Below are positions 44,705 through 63,407 of a stretch of 64,000 nucleotides of DNA, piece after piece. Both the position numbers and the translations under genes were made by a program. Origin of the DNA: Mesostigma viride (taxonomy: Eukaryota > Streptophyta > Mesostigmatophyceae > Mesostigmatales > Mesostigmataceae); contig RPFO01000715.1 in assembly GCA_009746045.1 (NCBI GenBank), positions 409,449 to 473,448 on the forward strand. Reading direction: 5' to 3'. The number at the start of each line of letters is the position of its first letter. Position 1 is the stretch's first letter. Under the pieces are notes generated by a model, which was not told the origin of the DNA, searched no databases, and saw only the letters and a list, made by a program, of their open reading frames with translations.

Positions 44705-47700
44705 TCACTTCTTGGACGGCGCCCGCCCCTTTTTCCCCCCACCAGCCCCGGCCCCCTTGCCCCCTGCCGCGCCCGCATTTCGGCTGCCCCCAGCCCCCGC
44801 CCCCCCTCCCTTGGCGGACCGCTGCTTGACCCCCGGGATGGCCTCCATCTCCCCCCCCTCCTCCCCCTCCTCCCCCTCGCCCTCGTCCTCAAGCGCCTGG
44901 CCTCCTGCGGCATCGTCCACTGGTACCGCGATATCGGCCGCCTCCTCCGCCGGGACGCCGCCATCCCCCCCCTCGTCCATCCCCGGCCGCCCGCCCCCGC
45001 CGGCCTTGCGCTTCCCGAGCTTGATCTGGGGCAGCATGCAGCTGCTGCGGATGACGTGGTCAGTTGCGTTATACGCGCGTGTGAACGCGGCCTTTGTGGC
45101 GGCGGGCACATCCTTCAAGGGGTCCGGCTTGTCCTTGAACTGGGTGATGTCGAGTATGTTCTGCCAGTCGTCCCGCGTGATGCTGTACTCCTCGAGCGTG
45201 CCCACCAGCGCCCGCACGCCCTCGTCACGGTCCTCTGCGTCCCGTAGCGGCCGCGTGAGCGCCACGCGGAACACGTCCAGGTAGTCCAGCCGGAGACTTG
45301 TCCTGTTCGCCGTCACGTGCGTCGACACCGTCAGGTGCGTCTCGATATCCGAGAGCAGCCGCTCATTCTTGCCTTGCGTCGAGTTCTTGCCCAGCCACCC
45401 GCTGAATCGGTTGAAGTTGCGCTCGCCCGGCAGCAGCGGCTCGCGCGCGCCGCGCACGATGGAGCCCACCTCGACGGAGGAGACGACGGCGGCAAAGGGC
45501 GCGAGTGACCAGCGCTGGCCTGAGCGGATCTGGCGGTTGACGAGGTCTCCGTCCGAGATGCAGTGAGCGGCGCGCGCGATCGAATCGAGACGGTCGAGCG
45601 GCGTCTGGGCGCCAAAGGGGCGGTAGTTGAGGTAGTTCTCCTGCGGCGCGGGGTGTGTGTTGCGCGGGGTGTTTGGGCGAAATATTTCCAGACAAGGGGT
45701 TTTCGCAAGACACGGTTCGCAAAGATCAGTTCCTTGAGAATGAAGGTTTCCGTGAGGCGGAAAGGCGTCAAAGATCTGGGGTCGTACGGGCTAGCTAGCA
45801 ATTGAGTTGCTTCCCCACTGGAACCACAAACAGATATGATCAACTTATGGAATGAAACCGTCCTTGACGATTATGCCCACTTTTATCGCTCGCAGCCTCT
45901 CTCTCCTAATACTCCCAACGTGCCTGCCTATAGACATACAAATAATTATTGCCATGGTCTTTGGTCAGCTGGCCTTCCCAATCTTTTATTTTTTAAATGT
46001 GATTATGGTTCACATTCGCACTCAGTTGGTCCATGCTAATCTACCTGTACTTGTTCCAAGCGTTTCAAATAAAAACTAACATAAGTGCTTTGTTAGCAAG
46101 ACTGTCAAGTGGGAGTGTACACACATACAATATAGAAGAACACTTCACCAGGCTGCCCACGAGGACTAGTGGGCGGAGGTCACTGTAAACCAACCCCTAT
46201 CTGCACACCACACACGAGCATACGCGCACACCTGCACCAGCATAGGCACCAGGTCCATGTCGTGGAAGACGAGGTCGATGCGGTCGTTGAGCGACAGGTT
46301 GCGGCTCTGGGGGCCAAGTAGGCTGAGGGGGAGGGCAGGGCGGGGGGGGGCCATCCCGTAGCAGCAGCGGGCCGAGGGGCAGCAGAAGCATGGGCAGGGG
46401 GGGGTTCAAGTCGGTTGCAAAAGAATGCAGCTGGTTGGCCCCTTGGCAAAGCACTGTAACTGAAAACCGTTGCCAGACAAGTTTTGTCAGTTCTTGGTGA
46501 TCCGACTCTCCACTCCTCTACTACATGTCTCTTGCAAACGTCAGATCTCCAAGTCAACAGTAAGAAAACAGTGTGTGAACAGCAGAGGCATGCAGGTACC
46601 ATGCCAGACGCCAGGTGGTCACACACTACATACACAGTCATGCACATCCATGCGTAAATCCTATCTGCTTGACCTATATGTATACCCTATCTGCTTGACC
46701 TATATGTATATACCCTATCTGCTTTCCCTATATGTATACCCTATCTGCTTTACCACAAGTAGTCTGTACTATCTGTGGGTTACACACGTACTAAGATGCA
46801 TGCGCGATGCATGCGGCGCTATGGGAGCGCCTACGCACGGCCACCTACGTGTCTGCGGCGCTGAAGGGGGACACGTCCGCGTCCTTCCCCCCCCCCTTGA
46901 GGTTGTCCTTGACGTCGTCGTACGACAGCGAGTCAGAGCGCGCACGCCACATCTGGTATGCAGGGGGTAGAGAGGGTCAACCGTGGGTCATGCGTATCGA
47001 GACAGGGCCAGGGGGGGATGGGGGCCCACCGGCCCAAGGTTAACCAAACATACGCATATGTCTAGATTAGATGACAAGGGGGATACTAACATGCAAGAAT
47101 AACAGGAACAGTAAATGGCAATGAGTGTTCGTGTCAAACACAGGCAGGCATCGAAACCAGGAACAAACAGTGACGGGGCAGTCGCAAGATATCCAGGTGT
47201 GCATGCAGGTGTCCATGAATGATGCAGCACGGAGAGCGGTCGTGGTAGCCGTCGAGCTGATACATGCGGCTACAGTGTCGGTGAACAGTGTGGTGACCGA
47301 TACCAGGCTGCAGCTGCTGGGACATATATGTGATGTCGATGACAAGTGCTTTCCCAGTTGTCAGATCACATGTGCTGCCATTGGCGCTGTTGGCACAGTG
47401 GGCAGGTTGGACGCGGGGGAAGACAGCAGCAGGATGCAGGCGGGGAGGACGAACGAGGTGGGCCGGGATGTCCAAGTACCCAGCCCTAGTAGCTACCGTC
47501 ATCTTCCACTGTAACCTCTAAGGACGCAGCACCACTTTGGATGCCCACGGATTGCCCATCAGCAGCAGGGTACACCAAAGGCGTAGAATGCACCGCATCG
47601 AATCATGGTCGCGCCCGCAACCAATTATTTTCCCCACTGCTGGCGCACCCACCTGCAGCAGGTTGAGGCAGAGGCGGATGTCCCCCTGCACACTCTCCAC

Positions 47701-50700
47701 CAGATTCTCCAGCGCGATCTGCGCGCAGCGGCACGGAAACGCGTGTCAGCATGCTGTGCCCAGCAACGTCGCTTTGGGGCCATGAACGCGACGGGAGATG
47801 GGAAGTAAACATAACGGGAGGTTAACACTTATGTATCTCTCTTGGGCGAAAGAAGAGTGGGACGGATTTAACCCCTCTGGCAGTCAAATACCAGGCCTTC
47901 CCGATTGCCAAGGTTTCTACAGCTCTCCGCACACCTGCCAGGACCAGCCAACGCTGTCGAGACCTGGCACACGCGCATGTACTAGTGCGCATGGTCGCCA
48001 CCCTGCCCTTTTGCGCACGGTCCTTGATGGTAACGACAAGAGAGACAGTGACTATAGCAGTGGCGTCGTTGTAGTAACACCAGAAGTAGAGAGCCGAAAG
48101 GAAGCGCACCATGTTCGCGTTCATGCCTTCCTTCTTGACCACCTCCAGGAGCCGCGTCGCCACCTGCAAGGACCATCCGCAACGCACACGAGCAGGCAAT
48201 GTGGACAGACACAAGCCGGGGAGAACGGTGGGCATTCAGGACGGGAGAGAATCACAGGGAGATGTGCGTGCCCCAGATCGCATACAACAACTTGAGGGAC
48301 CAAAAAAGGCGTGGCGGGCGCAAGATTGGTGACGGTCGCAAAGAACCACTCTTTCATTAGCGATGCCTGCAGCCTGCCCACGGTGAGGGTGAGCCCAAAA
48401 TCAACGACCCACCCTATGGCGCATCTGGTTCTGGGTGGGAATGCACCTGTTGTACGCTGCGAGATTCCGTGCCGTCAGAGATTCTACCGATACCTTTCTT
48501 GTTTGTTGGAAACGTGCATGCATATGGCGGTTGAGGGTGATTCCTCGTGCTAAATATAGAAGAGGTATTTATGCTCATCGAGGGTGATCCCTCGTGTCAA
48601 ATGGCGGGAGAGCGATCGCAGCAGTGGTGCTTACAACTGGACACTCCCGCTAGGAACACCTGCCCTGATCAGGCGAGGTTGTTTTCAGCTAAACCGTCTA
48701 GGTCTCGATGAACGTTAGCCATCCAATATTGTCAATGTCCACGGCTTCACATATCCACCTCCATTCATTCCCATCTTCCTGAACCACTCGACAAACACGG
48801 ATAAGACAACAGCAGGCTCGAGCTAGCATGGTCCGGATTCTTCCAGATTTCCGGCCTGCGCTGGTTGCCTCTTAGATATAATGGTCACTATAGTATATAG
48901 TAATGCCAGGCCTGCGCTGGTTGTCTCTTTGATATGATGGGGAAGGGGCATGAGCGCAGGGCGGGTGTCTTGGGTGGGTAGACCACAGTGCGCGTTTTAA
49001 GGGGGTCGCACCTGCGGCGTGCTGTGAGCATACTCATGCCTTCTGGTTGTCCAGTGTCCACTGGTTGCCGGCGAGGGGAGAACGCACCTGCTGCTTGGTC
49101 GGACGCCGGAAGTCCATCTCGGTGACGTGGTTCAGCAGCGACTTGAGCTTTGGGTTGTACTTGTCGTTGCAGATGCAGATGATGGGGATCTTGGCGCGCG
49201 CAATCGTGGAGATGAGCTCCGAGATGCCCCCCCGGTCGCCCCCCGACATGCCGTCCACCTCGTCCATGATCAGCACCATCTTGGTCTTGCGCCCCCGTGC
49301 CGGCGCCGGTGCCGGTGCAGCAGCCGCCTTGCCTTTGCCTTTGCCGGACGGGGTGGTGGGCGCGGGGGCGGGGGCGGCGGCGGCGAAATTGAGCACGTGG
49401 CTGTCCACAAGCTCCCGCACCCGGTTGGTGGTGCTACCGTTCATGCCCTCTTTGACCTTGCTGCTGGACTTGCCACGCGCGTCCGAGGCGTTCACCTGCG
49501 CGAGCGCACGTGACAGTGTCGTAAACATACATGACAGTTGCGCGTGCTTTTCTTTTCGTCGGTACGGTGCTATGCGCGCGCACGGCTTGGGAACAGACCG
49601 CCACTTCACCTTGCTTTTGTTCGAGCGTTCATCCTGCTGGGGGCAAGTCTTGCTAAGCACAGTACTTGAGGCATGATCGAACTGTTGCTGACCTCCACGT
49701 GGCTGTACTTTCCTTCCACCTTCCCTGCACCCCGCATCCCCCGCCCCCTCCCCCCCCACTCCCCCCCCCCCCCCCTGAACCATCAAAACAAATATGCAGC
49801 CCTCACCTCCACCGCCTCAAACCCCAGCTCCTCGCTCAGAATCGTGGCGGTGCTCGTCTTGCCCACGCCGGGCGGCCCATACAGCAGCAGCGCCTTCTTG
49901 AAATCGGCCGCCTCCATCCCGCGCCCCTTGGACGGCTTGGCACCGCCCGGCTGCTTGCCCTTTTTGTCGGCCGGGTGGAGGTGCAGCTCATCCCACGACT
50001 CCAGCCACTGGCGGATCTTGGCGATCTGGGGAATGGGCATGACGGGGAGCAGCACATCGTAAAGGGGGGGGGGCCAGGGGGAAAGGACGGCGGGGGGGGG
50101 GCGGAGGGGGGGGGGGGGGGAGGGGGGCATCGAGTGTCCGTGAAGGAACAGGTGCATCGAGGACACAAGGGGTGAGATTTGAGAAAACGGGTTGAAGAAA
50201 GAAGAATTGAAGATCCCCATCCGACAAGGGTTGAAGATCCCAGGTGGGGTGGGACGGGCCATGCGGTAAATGCCTCCTGAAACGTGGCCATGAGACAAGG
50301 CTTGAATGAGACAAAGACAGGGCAAAAAACAAGGGGACAGCGGGGTGAGGTGGGCCCACTAAACACGGATACCAGTGCCCTGGCAAACAATGTCGGTGAT
50401 AAAGGATTAAGCACGTGTACTAACAGACAAGACAGCGTATCATAGGCCCTCACCTGCGTCTGGTTACCGACAAGGTCCCTAGACACCTTTGGCCGGTACT
50501 TGGTCGTCCATAGCTCGTTATCCACCGGTCCCTTCCGACGCTCCGGCGTGCCGGCAGCTGGCGCCCCCGGCAACTTCCCGGCCAGCGGCGCAGTCCCTGG
50601 CTTCTGCGGGCTGACCACCTTGTTGGCGACGGCGGGCGATGCCGATGGTTTGGCAGCTGTCGCTGCTGCGGGGGCAGGTGTGGCAGCGGTGGCGGGCTTG

Positions 50701-53700
50701 CTCTTGGCTTCGGGCACCGGGCACTTTCGGATCATGTCCAGCAGGTCATCTTCGGAGATGACCTTGACGCTGCGGGGGGTGACAGGTGGCGGTGTCCGTT
50801 AATGAAATACAGGTGGCAGTTCGGTCGGGTAGGGGTGGATGTCGATGCACACGAGGGAGAGAGAGGGTGGGAGAGGGAGGGGAGGCAGAAGGGGGCGAGG
50901 AGAAAGGGAGGGGAGGGAGAATGTGCAATGCTAGCAATGATACAATGCTGTGCAATGATAGCAGGAGCTGGGTGCACAGAAGGCCAAGTCCAAGTCTGAA
51001 GGCCAAGCCCATGTCCCCCACCCTAGCCGCCACAAGAACAATCGCGCACTAGCAAGTAGTAAAGGACCTGGAAAATCTTACAAGTAATGGAGGTCGGGAC
51101 CGGTGCGAAGGGGCGTCCACTCTTCCAGATACGACTGCGACGCCCATCTCAAATCTAAGGTCCCGATTAGTATCTTTGCAGGAAACCACACATACAAGCT
51201 GGCGGCGTCCTACCGTGGCGCACCACAGAGATGACTTGGTCCAAGTTACGTCGGGCGATGTTATTTTATTATTAGCTGGCCAAGTTGCGTCAGGCCATGC
51301 TACTTTGCTGTTAACTGGCTAATTTGTGGTAGGCGACGCTGTTTTATCACCTCAAGCTATGCTGGCTCGAAAATCAGGCTATTCTGGTACATGGTAGCAC
51401 ATTGGCAGCTATCTACCTGGGACACGATAAAAAGTTCAGCCGCACAGCTCAGAAGCTATGTTGCCCTTTTCTTCCATCAGAGCCAGGAAAAGAAAAACAC
51501 AGGTTAATGATGTGCACGGCATGCTTGCAAGGTACGCCATCACAGCCACTGCAGTGCCTCGGACCGCCATTTGCAGCAACTGCCCACCAGCCTGAGCGGC
51601 TCTTTATGCACGGAACACCAAAAGCAAACACCCTTTGGTCTGAGCAGCGTTTTGAAAATTGTTATTGCCCAGGGTAAGCACTCACCCCTTGTCCTTTGCG
51701 GCCTTCATCTTGGACTCGCCCAGCCCTTCGCCGGCCAGTAGGAACGACTGCGTGATGGCGTTTGTGGATGCGGTGACAAAGGCAAAGATAGGGACAGGGA
51801 TGGTGGTTTGAGGACCGCCACAGGGACACGCTAGAAATCGGCTCACAAATAGATAAGGAACCGCAGCGACATAAAGTAGAACCCACAGAACTGACCGTCC
51901 AATACATCACATGCCCTTGAATCCTCCCAGTGCCCCAAATCAATCCAGTCAATGAAAGGCAACATGACCAGCACCCCTCTACCCATCATTGCGTTGTGTA
52001 AACAAGGCATTGACCAATAAGAAACTAGGTGAATGCATGTGCACAGAAAGCAGGCACATCAACCTGAGGGGCCCAGGCCCAGGAAAGGAGCAGCTGCTCA
52101 TGGCCACCTCCCCATATTTCACGAATCTATCAACACTTCACTAAGTTAATAAATTAACCTATAGATGCACCCTGCTGCATGCTTCATGCGGCAGGCAGGC
52201 ACACGCCATCGAGGAAGGAAAAGGAGCGTGTTTCAAAAGATTTCCGTGAAAACACTGAAGTTTATCGACACCTCTTCCGCGACCCACCCATCCATGCATC
52301 CGCACGACAAGGCAGGCAAGGGACTGCACACAGAGGACAGCACTCTTGTTGCCGACTGCACAATCTCCTCATGCTGCTGCCTGCCGCGAGACCCACATGC
52401 CACCATCGCCAGCACCACCACCACGACCATGATGACGGCGGCGGAGGCGGCGGCAGCGGCGGGGGCGGCGGCGATGAGAACGGCGACCACGACAATGATA
52501 ATACAATGTAGCATTCCAGGTAGTTATACGATGGTCTGGAGACAGGTATATGGATGCTAGTACTACTATGGAAAGAAGTGTCCCAGAGCAACGCAGACGC
52601 TTCCAGGCAGAGCTGCTTCCTGTAACAAGGGTTGCAAGGGAAGAAGAACGCAGGAGAGAGACAAGGAGAACTGCGAGAGGACGAGGGAAAGGGCGCACCG
52701 TCTTCCCGCTGACTGATCCCGTGACTCGCCCCCCGTGTCGCTTGATGAGGTCTTCGGCCTCTTCTCGTTCCAAGCTGTGCATTGTGCGCGTGAGGCGTGC
52801 AGCGTGATGTATACACGAGGCATGATGCATGGAGCGTAAGGCAGGCATGCACATGCTACAGATACACGCACGACACTTGTAGAGCGAGACATTCAGCAGG
52901 ATACATTCATGCACGACACACACAGCGACGGGCACCTGTCAACAAACACGGTGGCAAGCGAACCCTGCCACGCCAATGCACAGGTAAGCTGGCAGTGGGT
53001 CATGTCTCAACCAAAAAGCCGCCCCGCATAAATTTCCGACTAGATGGCCTGTTCTTTGGCAAGGAACCAGCGGCACCATTGCCGACTTGGTGGAACCAAC
53101 GGCCCTTGGAAAGGAACTGCTTAAACACATTTGCGGGCTCCACTCCTGTTCCATAGTCCACGCCTACTCCACCTTACCAATCAGAGGCCAGGAATCACAT
53201 GTCGAACACCCCCCTGGGTGCCCATTTAACCACTCTTTGCTGCTTGTCGATTCTATGTACCGACGCTTCCCTCATCCGCGCACTATGCCCTTGCCACCTG
53301 ACCATCACGCCTGTCGTTCCTGTCTTCTCCTATTAAATCCCAAGTGTCATATCCATGACCCAACCAACAACCACCGCCCGTCACCTGTCCAGCACGCCCG
53401 TGATGACAAATGTCTTCCCGGCCAAGCAGTCCTCGCGGCCACGTGGAATCTCCTGCCAACAGATCGATGCAAGCGGGCAAGCAAGCGGGCAAACAAGCAG
53501 GCAAGCAAGCGGGCAAGCAAGCGAATAAGCCGGCAAACGAGCAAGCGAATGGGCAAGCGGTCGGCACGACACCATGAATATCCCATCCCAGGGACGTGAG
53601 ACCATAAGGATAAAAATAAACGAAAAAGAAGGACACGCCCAATTAAGAGTCCCAGGTCACACAATTTAGAGTCCCAGATCGCTACCACCCCTCCCAAGCA

Positions 53701-55798
53701 GAATCGTCTGCATAGAGCCGATCCCGTACACATTGCACCATCGATTTCTGGCCTGCGCTGGTTGTCGCCTTGACATTGCACCATCCACCCCTACCACAAC
53801 AGCACCCTCCATCCCTGCTCACCTCCCTGCCGGCATCCATGCGTCCCTTTCATCCTTTTTTTACATCCCTGTGCCGTCCTCTTGTTTCACCTGAACACCG
53901 GCAATGCAAAGGCCCTGGCTGCCCTTGAATCCGTACACCCCCTTCCATGCCTAGTAAAAAAACGCATCCCTCCCGCACTCACCTTGGTGCCTTTATTGGG
54001 GGGCGGCCCCCGCTCCTGCATCCACGGCTTCCACGCCTTAGGGGCCTCCTTGGGCACCTCCTCCTTTGGTGCCTCCTTACCCGCCGCAGGTGCCGCCTTG
54101 CTTGCCCCCTTGTCTCCCCCCTTGTCGGGCCCCTTGTCCCCCTTGCTGGCCTTGTCCGCGCCCTTGCTGGCTGCCGCCGCAGCAGAGGGTGTCGCTGCCG
54201 TCGCCGCCGCCGCCGGGGTGGACTTCTTAGGGGTTGTCACGGCCGCCGCCGCGGTAGCCCCTCCCGACGATTTGTGCGATTTCTTGGGGGGAACCACCAC
54301 GTCCTCGTCATCATCGTCGTCGTCGTCGTCGACAATCTGCACCGATGCCCGCTTCTTTTTCTTGGATGCCGCCGCGGAGGCATCCGCTGAGGCATCACCC
54401 TTTTTCTTTTTCGCGACCTTCTTCTTGGACTTGCGTCGCTCCTCCTCGTCATCGTCGTCTTCCTCATCAAAGTCCTCGTCCTCGTCCTCGTCCTCCTCCT
54501 CCTCCTCTTCCTCCGCCTCAAACTCCTCGTCATCCACGTCCTCCTCCTCTTCGTCATCATCCCCCCGCCGCCGCTTGCCCTTCTTGCTGCTGCCAGCCGC
54601 ACCATGCTTCCCCTTGGGCTTGCTGGGTGTCGCCACTTTCTTCGGCACCGTAGCCGCGGGGGGAGCCTTTGTCGCTGCCGCCGCAACTGCCCCCTTGCCG
54701 GCTGCCTGCTTGGCCGGGGAGGGCTTTGCGGGGGACACCTCCATGGGGGTGGCGCCCGATGCCCCCCGGGCGTGCTTCTGCGGCGTCGACTTGCCCGCGG
54801 GCGCTGCAGGGGTCTCCTTTTCATCGCTGAAGTACTTGCTACGCTTGGCAGGGGCTGCATCGGAGGCGGTAGCTTCCGCGGATGCGGCGCGAGCCTGTGA
54901 TGTGCGCCAAGGGACCAGCCGGCATAACAGATAATTGTGTTTGAAGCAGTGCAAGGCACCCCATGGGGGGCCGGGCAGGGGGTCAGTATGTGTGGCCAGC
55001 ATGAGCATCGGCTGCAGCAGGTACAAACGGACTGCCACGGTTACCGGATGCAGCGCAGCCGGTAAACGCCGTTGTCATACAGCCGAACAATAGCAGTGGC
55101 AGTCTTCACCAGAACGATTTAATTGATTTATCCCTGAAAGTTCCATGTGACATGAGAACGCTTACAACGATGACCCAAGGTACAGACCGATCGACGCTAG
55201 TCAAGTGACACACCCATCACCTCCTGCAGCTATGCACCTATTGACACACGCAACCTTCCCAGGGTGCCCTGGATGGCCCTCCAACCCTGGCTTCGACAAC
55301 ACGGATCACCGTATACCACTGTACATCGCCGTCTACCACAGTACATCGCCGTTCTTGGCCTACAGTGGCACACATACAAGTGCCATACTGTACATCACCA
55401 CTGTACATCACCGTACTTGGCCTTATATAACCTATCCAACACTGCTGCCTACTCTACCAAATGCTGCCTTGCGCGCTTGCGGATGGGAGGAAACTCTGAC
55501 CTCCGACCTCCTGTTGTCCCTGGAAGGGGCGAAGGGGAAAGGACAGCAATGCATGCCCCACCTAGGGCGTGCTGCCATGAATGGAAGAGTGCGCCAGTGC
55601 CCAAAACTCCAGCAGCTAGGGGAAGACCAGGGCGCATGCAGGAAGCCCCACCTTGGGCGCGTCGCTGGCTGCTTTTGCAGCCGGCGCCGAGGCCTTTGGC
55701 TCCTTTGGTGGTGCTGCGGGCGCCGGCGCGGCCTTGCCGGTTTCCTCCTTGTCACCTGACGTGGCCGAGGGCACCTTCTTGAAGAATTTCCGGATGTC
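44705..55798 (-). CDS. RFC1: Replication factor C large subunit, RFC1 (thirteen exons; initiator exon not found)
   Basis: Minus-strand exons: 55798-55652, 54894-53983, 53452-53385, 52774-52699, 51747-51686, 50769-50454, 50025-49807, 49495-49088, 48163-48110, 47718-47653, 46952-46849, 46322-46232 and 45640-44705. All borders are GT-AG, phases agree, and the total of 3459 nt is 1152 codons plus TGA. Order: DIRKFF N-terminus; a 304-residue Lys/Ala/acidic linker; BRCT domain (EIPRGREDCLAGKTFVITGV, EREEAEDLIKRHGGRVTGSV); LWTTKYRPK; Walker A YGPPGVGKTSTA; Walker B LIMDEVDGMSGGDRGG; ICICNDKYNPKLKSLL; GDIRLCLNLLQ; C-terminal GERNFNRFSGWLGKNS; basic tail GKKGRAPSKK. RFC1 loads the PCNA clamp at primer ends. 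It resembles the Arabidopsis protein. A tiny first exon with the ATG should lie beyond 55801. Confidence 0.95.
46888..46905 (-). repeat. Ten-base homopolymer inside an RFC1 coding exon
   Basis: Ten consecutive C on the + strand (G on the coding strand) encode Lys-Gly-Gly-Gly-Lys in the exon 46952-46849. Ten bases keep the frame. Confidence 0.85.
48795..48935 (+). repeat. Family D repeat, two partial copies in an RFC1 intron
   Basis: GGCTCGAGCTAGCATGGTCC, TTTCCGGCCTGCGCTGGTTG and again CAGGCCTGCGCTGGTTGTCT, matching 10205-10300 and 44140-44220. Confidence 0.6.
53470..53560. repeat. AAGC-rich short tandem repeats upstream of an RFC1 acceptor
   Basis: GCAAGCGGGCAA and GCAAGCAAGCG type units. 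On the coding strand these are CTTGC-rich and directly precede the acceptor of the BRCT exon (53453). Confidence 0.75.
53738..53778 (+). repeat. Family D fragment in an RFC1 intron
   Basis: ATTTCTGGCCTGCGCTGGTT then GTCGCCTTGA. Confidence 0.5.
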
Positions 55799-57339
55799 CT
55801 GTTGTTGAAAGCAGGGGGGGTCGGGGGAAATTGAAGGGAAAACGAAGTAATAATAAATAAATAAGATATTACATGCACTTAGGGGGAGAGCGTAAGCCCC
55901 AGCATGGAGTATGAACAATAAATGTACCGTCAAGCAGAAAGCACTAGAAAATCATAAAACACTAGAAAAGGAGGGGAGGGAAGGAGCGAAATGGGTGGGA
56001 GGAGATGCACCCTGCGCAGGCAACAGGGGTGTGTCTCCTGGCAAAAACGTTTCAAATATGCCAGCACGCAGCGGGCTAACACCGAGGTCCAGCGGCCTCT
56101 AGGGCGGTAGGCACGGTTGAAACGGGATGTGGATGCAGGGTTTCAAGTTCACTTAAGTAGCGCGCAATGCACGGGTGGGAACCCAAGCGCTGCAGCTCTA
56201 ATTCTGTGATTATGACTCGAACGCAACCGGTGACCCATGACGTGGACACCCTGCAGGCGATCCACCTAGTTCACACACCAAAATGGCGCTTTCAATCGAG
56301 CTTCAAGCGCGGGACACCAATTGGGTAGACTTGATACGCCATAATGTGAAAAAAAAGATGGGGCTTCAACCGTGAGGAACGAGTCGCATCCATAAATTAG
56401 GGGTCGGCGAGCTCATCTCATCTTACCATGGTGTCGACGGATTGCTGGACAATCAAGTGCACCCTCCAGCTACAAATCTGTTCCTAGCTTCCGGCGAGTC
56501 CTCCCAGACGTCTACACACCAAAAGGCTGCCGGCTGGCCACAACCTTGCTAAAACCTGCGTAATGCCTTTCCTGGAACGCCATTCAGGGCACACTGGTTG
56601 TGGCGCCCAGCACAGTTGGTTTAAACTCTCAGAGAAAGCTATGCTGAATGAACGTCGCGCGGTGCCGCATTGGCAGCAGGGTAGATAATGGTCTAGCCTA
56701 CGAACGACTTTATTTTATACCAATCATGGGCAGACGAGCAACCAAATCCGCACAGCTTTTGACCTCTCTGGTTCCCGTCACTGTGTAAAAGAAATGCCGA
56801 TGCCTTTCCCTCGAAAATGCGCGCGGTCACGCAGATCCTGCAAAACGTGACGTCTTGTCGCTGCTGCCGCCTGGCACTCATAACGGTGGCTTGATTCCCC
56901 GTTCCCGCGCCTCATTTTTGTTGCTCCGTACTTACCAGCAAGCGTCCTTGCCCACTTGCTAGCATAGGGTCCAGTTGGGAGTATCCGCAGTGAGGAAGCC
57001 GGACACCTAAAGTGTGTGGGCGCCCCTGGTGACTGTACGGAGACCCTCATCAGTCATGACGTGATGCGCGCAAGGTGCAACGTTGAAAATAATGCCGGAC
57101 TGTGGAGGACTTGGTGCGACCAGTGTGTACCGGGTGACCCGGCCGGATTGCACATTCGCTAGCGCGGTTTGTCTTTAGGGTAGAGTTCACACTCCTTTTA
57201 TAAGTTGATTTGCTCCGGTGTGTGCACAATTAGATCAAATGGCAGCCCGTCATTCATGGTTGCTAATGAAGTAGGCAATGCTGCGTGTACGAGGCTGTTT
57301 GGTTATCGCAATGCCGTGACTGGCTGACAAGAAGGCGCC
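55799..57339. promoter_or_regulatory. Shared upstream region of RFC1 and FIP1
   Basis: 1.54 kb between the second RFC1 exon (minus) and the FIP1 ATG (plus). It should hold the RFC1 first exon and intron and both promoters. No coding frame, tandem repeat or transposon was recognised. A TATAAG near 57198 is the only TATA-like match close to the FIP1 start and is not claimed as functional. Confidence 0.5.
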
Positions 57340-63246
<5,907 letters not shown>

Positions 63247-63407
63247 GTACGGGTCGTTGTGCATGGGGGGGCTGTAAGTGCAGGTTGTGCATGGGGGGCC
63301 TGTAAGTGCGGGTTGTGCATGGGGGGCCTGTAAGGGCAGGTTGTGCATGGGGGCGCTGTAAGGGCAGGTTGTGCAGTCAGGGCACATGCTGAGGTGTCCC
63401 AAGCCAC

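Noticed and set aside
49034..49786. RFC1 coding continuing past the donor at 49088 or upstream of the acceptor at 49496
   Set aside because: The extra residues are out of family, and the GT-AG borders give a phase-consistent junction on both sides.
53882..54934. + strand open frame with long Ser/Leu/Ala runs
   Set aside because: It is the antisense of the well-supported RFC1 linker exon.
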